From contig CM041465.1 in NCBI GenBank assembly GCA_023213395.1, forward strand, positions 5,332,001-5,396,000: DNA of 64,000 nucleotides, given 5' to 3'. Positions within the stretch are counted from its first letter, which is position 1; each line of letters begins with the position of its first letter. The DNA comes from Cycas panzhihuaensis. Taxonomy: Eukaryota; Cycadophyta. The position numbers and the translations under genes are program-made. The notes beneath the pieces were generated by a model. That model saw nothing but the letters and a program-made list of their open reading frames with translations. It was not told where the DNA came from and did not search any database. Shown here one piece after another: positions 1 through 11,081 of this stretch.

Positions 1-1110
1 GAACTAACTTTATATCTGTGAGTAGTTCTTTAGAACCTATCATATGATGAGAAGCTCTATAATCTATCAATTGTGATTTTTCAGAATGATGTGTTATCAA
101 TACAATAATAAATAAATTCTATGAATTGGCCATATGGCCTCCTTGGTTTTAATTTTGATTCTATATGTGGTTGTAATTTCTATTCTATTGGTTACCCTGA
201 GAGGCATTTTGCTGTTGCCTTCTAGGTCTGTGATAGTTTCCACATTCATGGTTCTAATTACCTTGAGTTATAGAGTAGTTCTAATATCATTGCTATTACA
301 AATTAACTCTCTTCTTCTTATAGTCAAGTACAGTATGAGTAGGTTTTTTATAATAGTGACAAACAATCTGACTAGGATACTTAGGATGTTGCTAACATTG
401 TTGATATGGATGTTTGTTTAAATTCATCGAACTAAACTATTGATTAAGGTATGAACATGGCTATTTCACCTTATGTCATATTACTAAGACATGAGTTGAA
501 GAGGAGGCATCTGAATCTCTAAGTCTATTTAAAATACATTCCTCTTAAAGTAGAAGTCCTTAAAAAAGTATTAAAATCTAATGTGGCAAGATGATTGGTA
601 TGAGACAAATTAGATATAAGATAATTATATCCTATTGGTAATACATTGACAATGTGAGATATCAAGTCACAATTATCAGGTGGCTATCCCATAATACTCA
701 ATTGGTTCTTGATTAACTTGATTTAAGTTAGGTGAGCTATAATTGATCCTACATATGGTATGGATTAGAGTTGTGCTTTAAGCATGGCAACTCTTGCATT
801 GTCATTGATTTTATATAATAGATAGATTATATCCCAAGATTCAATGGATGTGGAAGTAAGCTTAGTATTCTAATTAAAATTAGCCTCACAAGAAAGGTGT
901 AGGAAAGAAATGATAACTTTATTAAAATCCTTAAAAGAGGCTAAAGCAATAAGAATGATAATACCAAGATCATTAAGATCTCAAGTTTTTTTAGGTATAA
1001 TTTTTTTTTAAGAAACATAAGCCCATAGTTTATTTATTATAAAAATGTTCTTGACTTATTTCTTACAAGCTAAGAAATTATCACTTCCTAATAATTTAAT
1101 AGTAGTTATA
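1..1110 (-). pseudogene. Copia gag remnant (element F), runs off the left edge
   Basis: Read on the minus strand this is a decayed Ty1/copia capsid gene. The segment at about 556-782 matches, position by position, the gag of element C at 40320-40540 (shared motifs such as NQL, DLIS, NVLPI). The minus reading at 1014-1045 matches the WAYV segment of C gag. Toward the left edge (about 130-330) the minus reading is rich in Gln and Asn, like the C gag tail. It is full of in-frame stops, many where Gln codons are expected. The plus-strand open frame at 134-421 is only an antisense shadow. Protease and pol would lie beyond the left edge. Confidence 0.65.
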
Positions 1111-1199
1111 ACCATTTAAAGTGTTATTTTATCTTAAATATATGTCTTATCTACCTAAAGGTTTTCTAATATAGTATCTATAGTCTTAGTATCTCCTTG

Positions 1200-1600
1200 C
1201 CTAATAATTGTTGGTAGTTAAGATAGTTTTATCTAATGGTATACCTACTTATAAATGGTAACTTAGGGACCCTATATACCTAAAGGTACATGAATGCTAC
1301 TAAAGGCTTTGCCACCCCTCTAATGCTATTAATCCACCTACACTAAATTTACAGCTTGAATGATAAATCCTAGTCTAAGGGCACATTTTCAACCAAGGCA
1401 CTCACCCTCTTCAGGTCTAATCTGGTCTCCAAAATCTAAGGTTTATTAAGTATACATCTTAGTTTACCATTTGATATACTTTATAATTATTGCCTCCTCT
1501 TATAGTTCATAGAGTTCAAGGAAGCATAATAAAATATGTAGGAGTGGTACCTTTAGGGGTCCTAATCATTCCCCTTGTAAGACTGGTATCATAGGGTTAT
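1200..1600 (-). repeat. Copia 5' leader module (F copy)
   Basis: The minus strand carries a stretch also found in the leaders of E (about 3345-3770) and C (about 39450-39860). Diagnostic points are the start CTTACAAGGGGAATGATTAG, then GGACCCCTAAAGG, and a later TTTTGGAGACCAGATTAGAC followed by GAGTGCCTTGG. It lies just upstream of the F gag in the same orientation, which fits an untranslated leader. Confidence 0.6.
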
Positions 1601-2553
1601 TCAATTAGAAATTTATCTTTCTAGTCTTTTAAGTTTTTTAAAAATTTAAAGATTTTATAATAATTTTTTAAATCTATATAAAAGAAATATATCGAAATTG
1701 AAAAAGGCTATAAAAACTGAGAAAACTACTTAAAATAGATTTAAAAATGGCTTAAAACAAGCTAAAAAAGACTAAAAACAATAAAACTTTAGAATGAAGA
1801 TAAATGTTAAAGAGGGAATATATTATGGATATTTTGAAATATATAACCTAAGGTTTTAAAAATAATAAATAAATAAAAATATAAAATGATCAACAAAAAA
1901 TAGAGGTAAAGAAATTATAATACAAGTAAAGATTTTTTTTCATTGAAATTATGAAATTATAATTTAACACTAAAACTTAGGTCTAGATACTAAGAGGATT
2001 AAAATGAATAGTCATACTACCTAGTTTTATTAATCCTCTAGTGAATGGAAAGCAGATAAAGCTTGTAGATGTTTCCTAAGTTCATACCATAAAACTCATT
2101 AATAAATTAATCAATATATCTCTATTGATAAATCGATCAATATGCCTTTACTAATGTTGAGAAATCCCTACATAATGTAAATCTTTTATAATGTCAATGT
2201 CCTTTAAATATTATGGCAAGGAGTGACATCTATTTATTGAGTTTTCTAGATTCAATTGATGAAGTAACCAAGGGCAGAGCATTACACATATCACACCATA
2301 CATGTGAAATAGTAATAATAAATTTCCATTGATCAATGGTGTTAAAGAATACCATATATAATGCACTGTATATTTATAGGTCAAGAGGTGGGTGGGAGCC
2401 CACCTCAACTGACACCTTTTCTGAAATTAAAAATAATATATTAAAATAATATGTACCTTAGCATATGTCAGTTATGGATGGCTGAAGTGGCCCTACAAGG
2501 TCCCAATGACTTTGTACATATTTAATATAAAATAATAAACATTATTATTAACA
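1601..2553 (-). repeat. 3' LTR of element K plus AT-rich sequence, far limit unknown
   Basis: On the minus strand an LTR begins at 2553 (TGTTAATAATAATG) directly after a polypurine tract at 2554-2566. A TATA-like CTATAAATATAC lies on the minus strand near 2368-2379. The other end of the LTR is not recognisable. The remainder up to the F leader is AT-rich with no coding signal. The open frame at 2211-2408 falls in this LTR and is not a gene. Confidence 0.5.
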
Positions 2554-3330
2554 TTCTCCCCCATAATATTCATTATGTATAACTCTAAGATTATCTCTAA
2601 ATTTATGGAACCTAACTTTCCTAAGTGCCTTTATAAAGATGTCTATTATTTGATCTTTTGTGCTATAATATACTAACTCTATTTCACCTGCTTAGACAAG
2701 TTCTCAAATGAAATGATACTACATCTCAATGTATTTATTTCTTCTATGAAAGAATAGATTACATGTCATTTGAATAGTGCTTTGATTATCATACCAAATC
2801 TTGGTAGGACCATTCTATTCCAACTGAAGATCATGTAGTAGACAATGTAGCCAAACTATTTTAAATGCACCTGAAATTACTACTTTATACTTTTCTTATA
2901 CTATAAATAAAGAGATGGTACTCTACTTTTTAGTACTTCATGTAATGGTTGTTGAACCTAAACTAAATGTATATCTAGAAATAGACTTCCTATCATTAAT
3001 GTCACTTACCTAATCATAATCTATATACCTAATTAATCTAAAATTTGGTGAAGGTTTGTAATGTAGCCCATAGTCTGTTATGCCCTTTAGATACTGTAGA
3101 ATATGCTTAGTTGCATACCAAATCATAGACTTAGGATATTACATAAATATTAATATAATACTAACCACATACATGATATCAAGCCATGTAGATATCAAGT
3201 ATATCAGGCTCCAAATCAACTGTCTATATAATGTAGGATCCACCAGTGTAGAATTGTCAAATTTAGATAGTTTGATACCAACTTCTATTAGTATGGTAAA
3301 ATTAATTTTTTTCACATTAACAATATAATC
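2554..3330 (-). pseudogene. Copia RT C-terminus and RNase H remnant (element K)
   Basis: The minus strand shows the end of a copia polymerase. Near 3140-3320 is the stretch DPTLYRQLIWSLIYL that follows the RT core. It is followed by RNase H signatures near 2640-2810 (IWYDNQSTIQMT, a YHF box and the DIFIKAL end), then the polypurine tract and the LTR. The closest relative in the window is E, whose RNase H (30410-30660) has the same residues at most positions. Several Gln codons have become stops. Only the 3' part of the element survives; its 5' side abuts the plus-strand leader of E. Confidence 0.75.
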
Positions 3331-3344
3331 TGATGAATTAACCA

Positions 3345-3917
3345 CACTTATTCTAGCCTTACAAAGGGAACAATTATGACCCCTAAAGTTACCACCACAC
3401 ACACGCCCTTGACCTACTTATATTGAATGAAGAACTTCATTGACTATTAGGTGTATTAGGTGGTAGGCTAAGGTGGAGAATCTTTCTTTTTGGAGTTTGG
3501 AGACCAAGGCTAGACCTGGAGAGAGTGAGTGCTTTGGTTTATAAAACCTTCACCACTAGATCTATCACTAGGTATAAGACTAACACAGGTGGACCAATAA
3601 TTCATGGGGTATAACAACCTTCTTAGCAACTTGCGTACTGAGGTATATCGAGTCTAGAGCTCAAATATCAATATACTAGGCCACTATTTTACCACTTATG
3701 GACAGACACCACTAGATAGGATAGTAACTGAAGGTTTCCCTTAGAGACCCTTAGACTTAGAGCCTAGAAACCTTTATAGGGAGTAGGACACTTGATAAAT
3801 ATTTTGAAAACTTTAAAACTTTAATTATTTTGGTCAAATTTTCAAACCTTAATTAGACATTATATTGTTAAAGGTATTATGATCAAAATATTTATCAAAC
3901 CTAGTTGAGATATAATG
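3345..3917 (+). repeat. 5' leader of copia E, conserved leader module
   Basis: The sequence from about 3345 (TTACAAAGGGAACAATTATG, then ACCCCTAAAGTTACCACC) to about 3770 matches the C leader at 39450-39860 and the inverted F leader at 1600-1200. It contains GGAGTTTGGAGACCAAGG and a 'tatatcgagtc...aggccactattttaccacttatgg' type stretch also present in C. It leads into the gag start at 3918. No primer-binding site or 5' LTR for E is visible further left; K sequence lies there instead. Confidence 0.6.
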
Positions 3918-4271
3918 TCATCCAATGTTGGTAACATGATTATTCCCAAATTTAGTGGCTCTAATTTTCTAAATTAGAGTAGGAGGATGAGACCCATCCT
4001 TATAGCTAATGAAATATGAGACATTGTGAGAATATGGTATAGTGAATTCGGTTAAAACCCAACAGATTTGGAAAAGCTTGCCTATAAAGCAAATGTCAAC
4101 AAAGATAATGAAGCAGTAGCATTGATATTTTATGCATTGGAAGACTATATAGTTCCAAGAGTCAGTGAATTAGTGATCACTAAAGAGGCTTGGTAACTTG
4201 TAACTAATCTATGAAAGGGTTGCCTCCTCAAAACTATAAATCCTAAAGAGTAAGTTTGAAAATCTTAGAAT
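3918..4271 (+). pseudogene. Copia E gag, N-terminal fragment
   Basis: An ATG at 3918 opens a gag-like reading (start MSSNVGNMIIPKFSGSNF) with the plant copia capsid pattern, including YALEDYIVPRVSE and KEAW near 4130-4195. The frame has stops in place of Gln and Trp codons. At 4267-4271 the bases AGAAT are the left target duplication of element A; the same AGAAT recurs at 10578-10582, where the gag frame resumes. E is therefore the oldest host element here, split by A, D and X. Confidence 0.75.
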
Positions 4272-4436
4272 TGAAATATTCCTTCAAACTTACATACTTA
4301 GTGAGTTATTCTATTTATGTAAATAGTGAAGTTTAACTCTATAATTTTGAACTTCTAAAAGGAATGCATCGTGCACATTATTTTTTATTATCTTATACCT
4401 ATTTACACACTTAATAAGGTTGAGATACCTTGGTTG
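4272..4436 (+). repeat. Chimeric left end of element A
   Basis: The first bases (TGAAA) fit the A-family LTR start, but from about 4277 to 4355 the sequence matches 32930-33010 (for example TTACTTAGTGAGTTATTC and AATAGTGAAGTTTAAC, allowing a few differences). That region looks like a gypsy LTR. The A leader becomes recognisable from about 4437, by match to the reverse complement of 37360-37630. The original 5' LTR seems to have been replaced or deleted. Confidence 0.5.
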
Positions 4437-5309
4437 GTAGAATATCGTGCCATAAAAGAGGTATAGGCTTCAAGTTGGTATTGGACTGAACCAGAATATT
4501 ATTGAGGTTTAGTTAGACATACCATCGTGCCTCAATCAGAGATCATCCTGATAACCAACTAGAAAAATTAAAACTTTAATACAAGATTAAAATATACCCA
4601 ATTCAATATCCATCATAGCCATGGGTGTACACATACCACTCTTCAAAGGAGGTATATAGCTACTCATTGGTGAACTGGGTGAGGATTAGGAGTACTTGAG
4701 CTCCATTGTGACTTGGATTTTATCACCAAGCATAATTACAGGTATCGAAGGTTAAGGCCAACTTAATTCTACTAAAAGCCTAGGCATCTCTTTAACAACC
4801 TCAACTACATATTAGACACAAGTTAAAGGTTATTAAGTTGATTATGTATCTTACATTTTAGTTTTAAGTTATGTACACCCAATGATGCTAGCTTCCACAT
4901 TGGCCTACAATCTTATATATTGATCACTTATTTATAAAAAGTGATCTATAGTATAATCACAATTATAGTGCTTTTGATATTTTTGCTGTGTTAGATTAAT
5001 ATTTACCATAAGTTTTAGTGGATAATTTCCATTATAGTACTTCTCATATTCCTATTATGTTAGGTTAATATTTACCATAAGTGTTATTGGCTAATTTTAA
5101 TTATAGTGCTTCTTATATTCCTGCTGCATCAGGTTGATATTTATCATAAGTATTGGTGACTTTTCTCTAAGTTTCTCCCTTCATCTTTGAGCAACCATTG
5201 TCACTTATTCTTTCTTCTACTACACTACTTCATTGCATCTCCCATTTATAAACAATGATTGGTCATTTATTTCCATCATTTTTATAGTTCCTTATTTATT
5301 TCTTCTCTT
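4437..5309 (+). repeat. Leader of element A with hairpin and three tandem units
   Basis: The untranslated leader matches the leaders of A3 and B in inverse orientation. A hairpin sits at 4922-4946 (arms GATCACTT and AAGTGATC, 9-nt loop). Three imperfect tandem units follow at 4961-5022, 5023-5092 and 5093-5160, each with the pattern ATTATAGTGCTTCTCATATT, then CTGC, then TTAATATTTACCATAAG. B and A3 have the same hairpin but about two units. Gag starts roughly 150 bases further on. Confidence 0.7.
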
Positions 5310-6330
5310 CTCAAAAGATACCATATCTTCATAGTTTAAGCAAAATACAAACTACATCCTTAAAGGGAAAAAAATTAGGATATGTGGTTCATTAGTATTA
5401 AAAATATTATAAAGTATGAAGGTATTTGGAGAGATCACTTACAAATTATACCATTTGTTACTACTACAACTACCACAATTACTTCTAGAGGAACTACTCT
5501 AATTGCTCCTACTGAAGCTATAACCAAATACTAATGGGAACTTAATGATGATAAAATCCATGCAGGAATACTTCTTATTACTGATTATTCCATGCATAAT
5601 CTCATATAGCATGGAAACTTCTTAAATTTTTAGAAAAAAACTTTGACACTAAATCAGACTTAGAATTTGTTCACTTAGTGCTAAAGATAAATAAATTGAA
5701 AATATAGAAAGGACATGTAAATGAGACATTCAATATCCTTTATCCAATTAAGTAATCCATTGATAAAGATTTCAAGACTTAATGCATTACATCACCTTTT
5801 TTAATTTAGTCATGTCTCCATATCTTATATTATAAAAATCTACTAAGAAGTCTTCAATCTAGTGTCACCTTAAAGACCCTAAACTTTGAGGCACTTGCTG
5901 ATAAGTTCATCGAATTTGATAAGACCCTTAATATCAACTTTACCACTACGTTATATCCAACTGATACCACTTTTGAAGTGGAAGAAGATCTTTTTTATAC
6001 TAAAACTCAAGGTCAGTCCTCTCGCAGAGGTGGTAATTCTCACGAAAGAGGTAGAGGTAGACAATAAGGACTTCGTCCTCATGGTCAATAGACTCCTCAA
6101 CTCCAACAAAAATAGTCTTAAAGCCAAGGCCAAAATAATCAACTTAGACTCAGATCCAACAATTTGAGATAATCCAACTAGTCTAATACTTCTTATTGGT
6201 CTGGAAATCAAATAATTGTGTGTCAAAGGTATCATAAAAAAGGACACTAGACCAAAAATTGTAGAACTGCCACCAATAAACTACTAAGCTATAAACAGTA
6301 CCATGGTGTACATAATGTTAATAATACTTC
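5310..6330 (+). pseudogene. Copia A gag remnant
   Basis: The reading begins near 5317 (DTISSQFKQN), followed by ILKGKKN and a YEGIWRDHLQ segment that B (63038-63300, minus) and A3 also show. The later part (5886-6167) carries EFDKTLNINFTT and FEVEEDLFYT, then a Gln/Arg-rich tail. A CCHC-type zinc knuckle lies at about 6218-6265 (CQRYHKKGH, then C); its second Cys has become Tyr and a stop falls inside it. This is the nucleocapsid and capsid region of the element, now inactive. Confidence 0.75.
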
Positions 6331-6479
6331 TTTTGAAGATGCTTTTGGTGGAATATAATTTGCTTATGCATACCTTCAAAGAATTAAGACCACTTCATTA
6401 AGTGTTGTTGACAGATCCACCAAGTATATTGAGGCTCATTGTGGCTATACTTATTTACTTTTGCCTTCACTACTTGGAG

Positions 6480-7900
6480 TTACAAATAGTATCACCTCAA
6501 ATACTTCATCTTGGATTATGGATACTAGAGCAACATAACATATGACTTGTTATTGCTAGTTCTTTTAGGATTTTGACTCCAAAGTTTATGGTATTATACA
6601 CATGGCTGACAAATCATCTCAACCAATCAAAAGACTTGGAACTATTTGCCTGAAACTCCTAGGCCTTCCAAAATTTACCCTTGTTAATGTTTTGTATATT
6701 CTTACTCTAAAGTAGAACTTGCTCTCCATGTCCACCCTTGTCTCTCATGGATTTGATCTAAGTGTAACTATAAATAATCAAACTCTTTATGTCATTCACT
6801 CTCAATTAAATGTTATGCTTATGATCAGAATTCTTGATGATAAACTTTTTCTCCTAACTAGCTTACCATCCTCTGAAGCTAACTATGTTGATGATGACTC
6901 TACTTTTACCACAACCCTGACTCCTTAAAAGTTATCCTAAGCAACATTATGGCATGCTCGTATGGACCATATCAAAATTGATTATTTAAGAGAACTACAT
7001 AACACTTTTCTTAGTATGCCTAGGATCTCCTCTAAGCCCTTCAAATGCAAAGCATGTATCATTGTCATATCTCAAAGATAACCCTTTCCTCATAGTCAAT
7101 GGAAATATAGCTAACCTTTACAGCTTGTATACTTAAATATATGCAATCCTATGCCCATCCATTCTTTAAAAAAAAGTGATACTATATTACTTTTATTGAT
7201 GATTTTACCAAGAAAGTATGGGTTACTTTTCTTATAAATAAAGATGAAGTTTTTTCTATGTTTTAAGCTTTCAAGGCTTGTATGGAAAATAAATATGGAT
7301 TCAATATCAAAATACTCAAGACTAATAATAGTAGCGAGTACACCCCTAATGAGTTTGAATTGTACCTACATTACCATGGGATTAAACATCAGACCATTGT
7401 TATAAGTATACCCTAGTCAAATAGAGTTGATAAGCGCATGAACATGACCATCATGAACATGGCTCATGCTATGCTGGTATATAAGAATGTCCATGTCTAT
7501 CTTTAGACTAAGGTTATCTAGACTATTGTGTATTGTATTAACACTATTATTCCCTCCAAGTTCAGTCCCTCTTCATATGAAATGTGCTATGGACAAACCC
7601 CCTCTATCTTCTATTTCAAAATTTTTAGCTCTACTTGTTATGCTCACATTCTAGAGGAAACTAGAAACAAGCTCTAGGATAGAGCCCTCAAATACATCTT
7701 TGTCAGATACCCTATGGACAAAAAGGGATACAAGTTTTTTCTACCTTCACAATGTAAAATCATCATTAGTAGAGATGTTATCTTTGTGGAGACTAAAGAT
7801 CAATTTCTTAAACTTAACTTTAAGATGCCTTCATACTGATTTAAGAATGCTACTAAATTTGATATCTAGATTTTAAAATTTAGGGGGGGAGATGCTCAAT
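6480..7900 (+). pseudogene. Copia A protease and integrase remnant
   Basis: The aspartic protease segment at about 6510-6545 reads WIMDTRATQHMT with a stop at the Gln position; the usual D-(S/T)-G is D-T-R, as in A3 and B. The frame at 6719-6928 continues the protease and the linker. The gag-pre-integrase zinc region follows (LWHARMDHIKIDYLRELH, about 6948-7010). The integrase core runs from about 7130 to 7560 (IDDFTKKVWV-like and the degraded TDNG-EY box near 7320-7350), ending with the linker KFRGGDAQ near 7880. Stops and frameshifts throughout rule out function. Confidence 0.75.
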
Positions 7901-8249
7901 AGTTGCTTAAAATATTGGAATGGATATAAGCTATAACTCTCAGCCAAAGTATGCACATCCAACACCATCATTTGAGAATAACCAAGTTGACAAAGGTACA
8001 ACCATAGTAGAAGGACCACCTTCTCCAACATAAGTGGTTAACCCATCTTCTCTAGCATCATCAACTTCCTCTGTGCTAAACATTTCACATGATCCTTTTC
8101 AAGATCAAAATGAAGACCAAGAGGCTATGGAAATAAAAACCTCAATCCTAACTTGAGGGTTTTGGGAAGCCTACTAGCTACACAAGGACATGCGACTAGA
8201 TGAGGTAGGCAAAACTAGCACTAGAAGTGCCTATAGAGCAAGAATGCAT

Positions 8250-9800
8250 GAATAACTTTCTGTTAAGTTTGAACCGATAAAAATGCATCTTGCTCTTAAT
8301 GAAGAGCCTCTAATATACCAAGAAGTTGTAAAGCATGTAGTTTAGAGAAATGCCATGAACGAAGAGTACCAATCTCTTATAAAAAATGGTACATGGAAGC
8401 TTATTGATCTACCACTTGGAAGAAAGGTAGTTTAAAATAAATAAGTATTTAAAAATAAGTACAGATCATATGACACCTATAAACATACAAGGCAAGGTTG
8501 ATAACAAAAGAATTCATACAAAGGGAAGGCATCAACTACACTGAAATCTTTACTCCTATAACCAAGTGGTATACAATCAGAACTCTTATAGACTTGGCTA
8601 CTTAATAGGGTTAGAAATCTACCAACTCGATGTTAAGACCACATTTCTCAATGGGGACCTTAAAGAAGAAATTCACATGACTCAGCCAGAAGGATACGAG
8701 ATTGCTGGTTAGTAGCATAAGGTTTGCAAGCTTAAAATTTCTTCATACAGCTTAAAACAAGTCCCACGTGCTTAGTTTACTAAGTTGTCTAAAAGAATAA
8801 GGTAACTTGGATATAAGTTTTATGACTATTAAGATATTGATGCGACACTATTTATGAAGCACCAAAATGATAAAGTCACTTACCTCTTAATCTTTATGGA
8901 TGATATGCTAATAACAGAGAATAGTGAATAGGTAATCAACTAGCTAAAGGAGGACCTTGCTAAAACTTTTGAATTGTCTGATCTCAAGTTGATGAAATAT
9001 TACTTAAGAATTGAAGTAACTCAAAAGAATGATATAATCTTTCTCTCCTAAGAAAAATATATCAATGATCTTCTGACAAAATTTCAGTTGGAAGGAACTC
9101 AACCAGTGGCTATACCTATGGAACTTAATGTTAAACTCTCAGTTGATGGTGACACTAGGGAGGCAGATGCAACACTCTATAGGTAACTTGTAGGTAGTCT
9201 CATCTATACTACTAACACAAGGCTAGATATTATATACTTTATTAGCATTCTTATAAGATTCATGACAAATCCTAAGTAGAATCACTGGCAAGCTGTAATA
9301 AGAGTATTGAGGTACCTGAAGATGACTAGTAAATATGGTATGTTATATGAACCTAATGTAGAATTTAAACTTTATGTATATACAGACTCAAACTTTACTA
9401 GAGATAAAGACACAAGAAGATTTACTTCTAGGTATGTAACATTTCTTGGAACATCACCAATATCATGGAGATCCAAACAGTAGAAGATAGTTATAGGATC
9501 AACTACTAAAGCTGAATATATTGCTATCTCTGAGATAAGTAAGGAGGTGATATGGCTTATAAAATTATTGAATATATTGAATGCCACCCAAACAAGTTCT
9601 ACTTGCTTATATATAGATAATTAGTCTACCATCTAAATGGCTAAAAATCCTGTATTTTACGATCACACCAAATATATAAGTATGAAAGTCCACAAGATTA
9701 GAGAACTAATTTATAATGGAACAATTCAACTAGAGTATTGCCCCACAATAGATCAAGTGTTGATTTCTTTACCAAACTATTAAAGAGGGCGAAGTTTGAA
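8250..9800 (+). pseudogene. Copia A reverse transcriptase and RNase H remnant
   Basis: The RT begins near 8290 (EEPLIYQEVVKHV), passes the [19 protein letters not shown] box near 8620-8670, and carries a degraded catalytic box FMDD at about 8893-8904. RNase H follows: the YRQLVGSLIYTTN region near 9180, LRYLK near 9310, the TEAEYIA-like box near 9500 and the NPVFYDHTKY box near 9640-9670. The domain order is that of Ty1/copia, with integrase upstream of RT. Many TAA and TAG codons replace CAA and CAG. Confidence 0.8.
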
Positions 9801-10279
9801 TAGTTTCAAAGGCAACTTAGCCTTAGGGCCTCCATCTCCAACTAATTGAAGGAGATGATAAAATGACCATCATACTCTATCTCATTTATGAAAATCCCTT
9901 ATGGATATAGAAGGATAAGAGTAAGTTTCTACTCTATCTAATTTATGAAAACCCCTTATGGGTACAAAAAAAATAAGGGTTGTATTATTTTAGAAAATTA
10001 GAACCTGTGAAAACCTAAAAGGGAATGGGGGATGACCAAATAGTATATTGAGACTCAGTAGATTTTAGCTGCAAAATTTATTATATTAATTGGCTATCTA
10101 GATTTATTTAAAGAGTCTCCTGAGCTAATTTAGTAGATTAGAAAGTTTGTGAGTTTTCTTCCCCACGAGGGTTTCCTACAAAAGTGTCATAGTAGTTTGC
10201 TTTATAAGAGGCTCAAATGAAGACCTCATAGGATAGAATAAAATAAGATTAAATGACCTTCTACCATTAAGGGAGGGAT
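9801..10279 (+). repeat. Element A 3' untranslated region and polypurine tract
   Basis: Between the end of RNase H and the LTR lie near-repeats of about 60 bases containing ATTTATGAAAACCCCTTATGG (9885-9905 and 9940-9965). B has the counterpart at 54935-55123. The polypurine tract AAGGGAGGGATT ends at 10279, immediately before the LTR. No separate gene is seen. Confidence 0.6.
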
Positions 10280-10577
10280 TGAAACATGTTAATGTCACAA
10301 GGACATTACATTAATTGATTATTTCTATAAAGGGTCTTAAGTGAACTTTAAATTAGATCGCTTTAGTGAAATACACTTTCATGTGCGTTATGTGTAATTT
10401 CATTTCACCTAACTCTAATTCTCCCCCTCTCAATATAAAAGTAAAAGCTTAATGGAGGAGGCTCATTCTTACCTCTTTATTTTATGAGAGCTACTCTCTT
10501 TCTGTTATGTCTCTTTTGCTCCCACATTTGCCTTTGTATTTAGTGCATGGAGATGAAGGATACATCCACTCTTTTCA
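10280..10577 (+). repeat. 3' LTR of element A
   Basis: A 298-bp LTR running from TGAAACATG to CTCTTTTCA, with a TATA-like CAATATAAAAG near 10430. The minus-strand copy B has the matching LTR at 54392-54690, where the termini TGAAAAG and CTTTTCA are perfect inverted repeats. The polypurine tract precedes it and the target duplication AGAAT follows it. Confidence 0.85.
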
Positions 10578-10615
10578 AGAATAATATTGAAGGAATCTAT
10601 AACTAACTTTATGAC
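10578..10615 (+). pseudogene. 38-bp sliver of E gag between elements A and D
   Basis: This piece continues the E gag frame broken at 4271 and is itself cut at 10615 by element D. It begins with the A target duplication (AGAAT, 10578-10582) and ends with the D target duplication ATGAC (10611-10615; TTGAC at 24414-24418). The reading frame picks up again at 24419. Confidence 0.75.
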
Positions 10616-11066
10616 TGTTAGGAATGTTAATGTAATCTTTATGTTCTTTTTAAAGTTTATATTTAAGTCACATGTCTAAATTTGTATTTAAGTTATTATA
10701 AGGTTTAAACTTTAATGCTTATTAATTATCTTATGTGAAAGGTGATTGAAATGAGGAACTGCATTTCAACAAACCTTTCTTTGCATAAATTCATATCCTA
10801 GATTCAAGGAGATGGTTCCTAGAATCTAGGAGGGCTATCTAAATGCCTTTTACAAGGCTGGTCTAGTGGTTAGGTGGTTTATGTTTGTGGTCTTCTATTT
10901 CTCAAACTTTGCTTAATAAAACTACGAATTTAGGAGGTGGTTTTTCTTCCCTAGAAGGGGTTTTCCACATATCAAATTGGTATACATATGCAGTGTTATC
11001 TTGTTACCTGTGTTTGCTTATTTTATGATCCTGTGATTACATTGTGCATGTGCCCTTCTTTCTACA
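10616..11066 (+). repeat. 5' LTR of element D
   Basis: Begins TGTTAGGAATG and ends CTTTCTACA, 451 bp, the same length as the 3' copy. It is directly followed by the primer-binding site at 11067. Within it, CCTAGAATCTAGG and AGGAGATGGTTCCTAG make short inverted motifs shared by both copies. Confidence 0.9.
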
Positions 11067-11081
11067 TGGTATCAGAGCTGC
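11067..11081 (+). promoter_or_regulatory. Primer-binding site of element D (initiator tRNA-Met type)
   Basis: TGGTATCAGAGCTGC directly follows the LTR end and matches the primer-binding sites of C (38000), G (20149, minus) and J (62770, minus). Its last bases GAGCTG also serve as the final Gln-Leu codons (read antisense) of the captured SDP1-like fragment. Confidence 0.85.

Larger units (their letters stand above)
4272..10577 (+). mobile_element. Ty1/copia element A, degenerate, inserted in E gag
   Basis: About 6.3 kb, flanked by a perfect 5-bp target duplication AGAAT (4267-4271 and 10578-10582). Order: altered left end, leader, gag, protease, integrase, RT, RNase H, polypurine tract, 3' LTR. 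Two more copies of the family lie on the minus strand: A3 (35170-37640) and B (54392 to the right edge). Almost every domain carries stops, so the copy cannot encode proteins. The 3' LTR is clear (10280-10577), but the expected matching 5' LTR is missing. Confidence 0.85.

Noticed and set aside
134-421. 95-codon hydrophobic open frame on the plus strand
   Set aside because: It is antisense to the Gln/Asn-rich tail of the F gag remnant; reversed poor-complexity codons give Leu/Val-rich frames. No gene support.
11067-11081. tRNA gene at TGGTATCAGAGC sites
   Set aside because: These are primer-binding sites complementary to a tRNA 3' end next to LTRs; no cloverleaf can be drawn around them.
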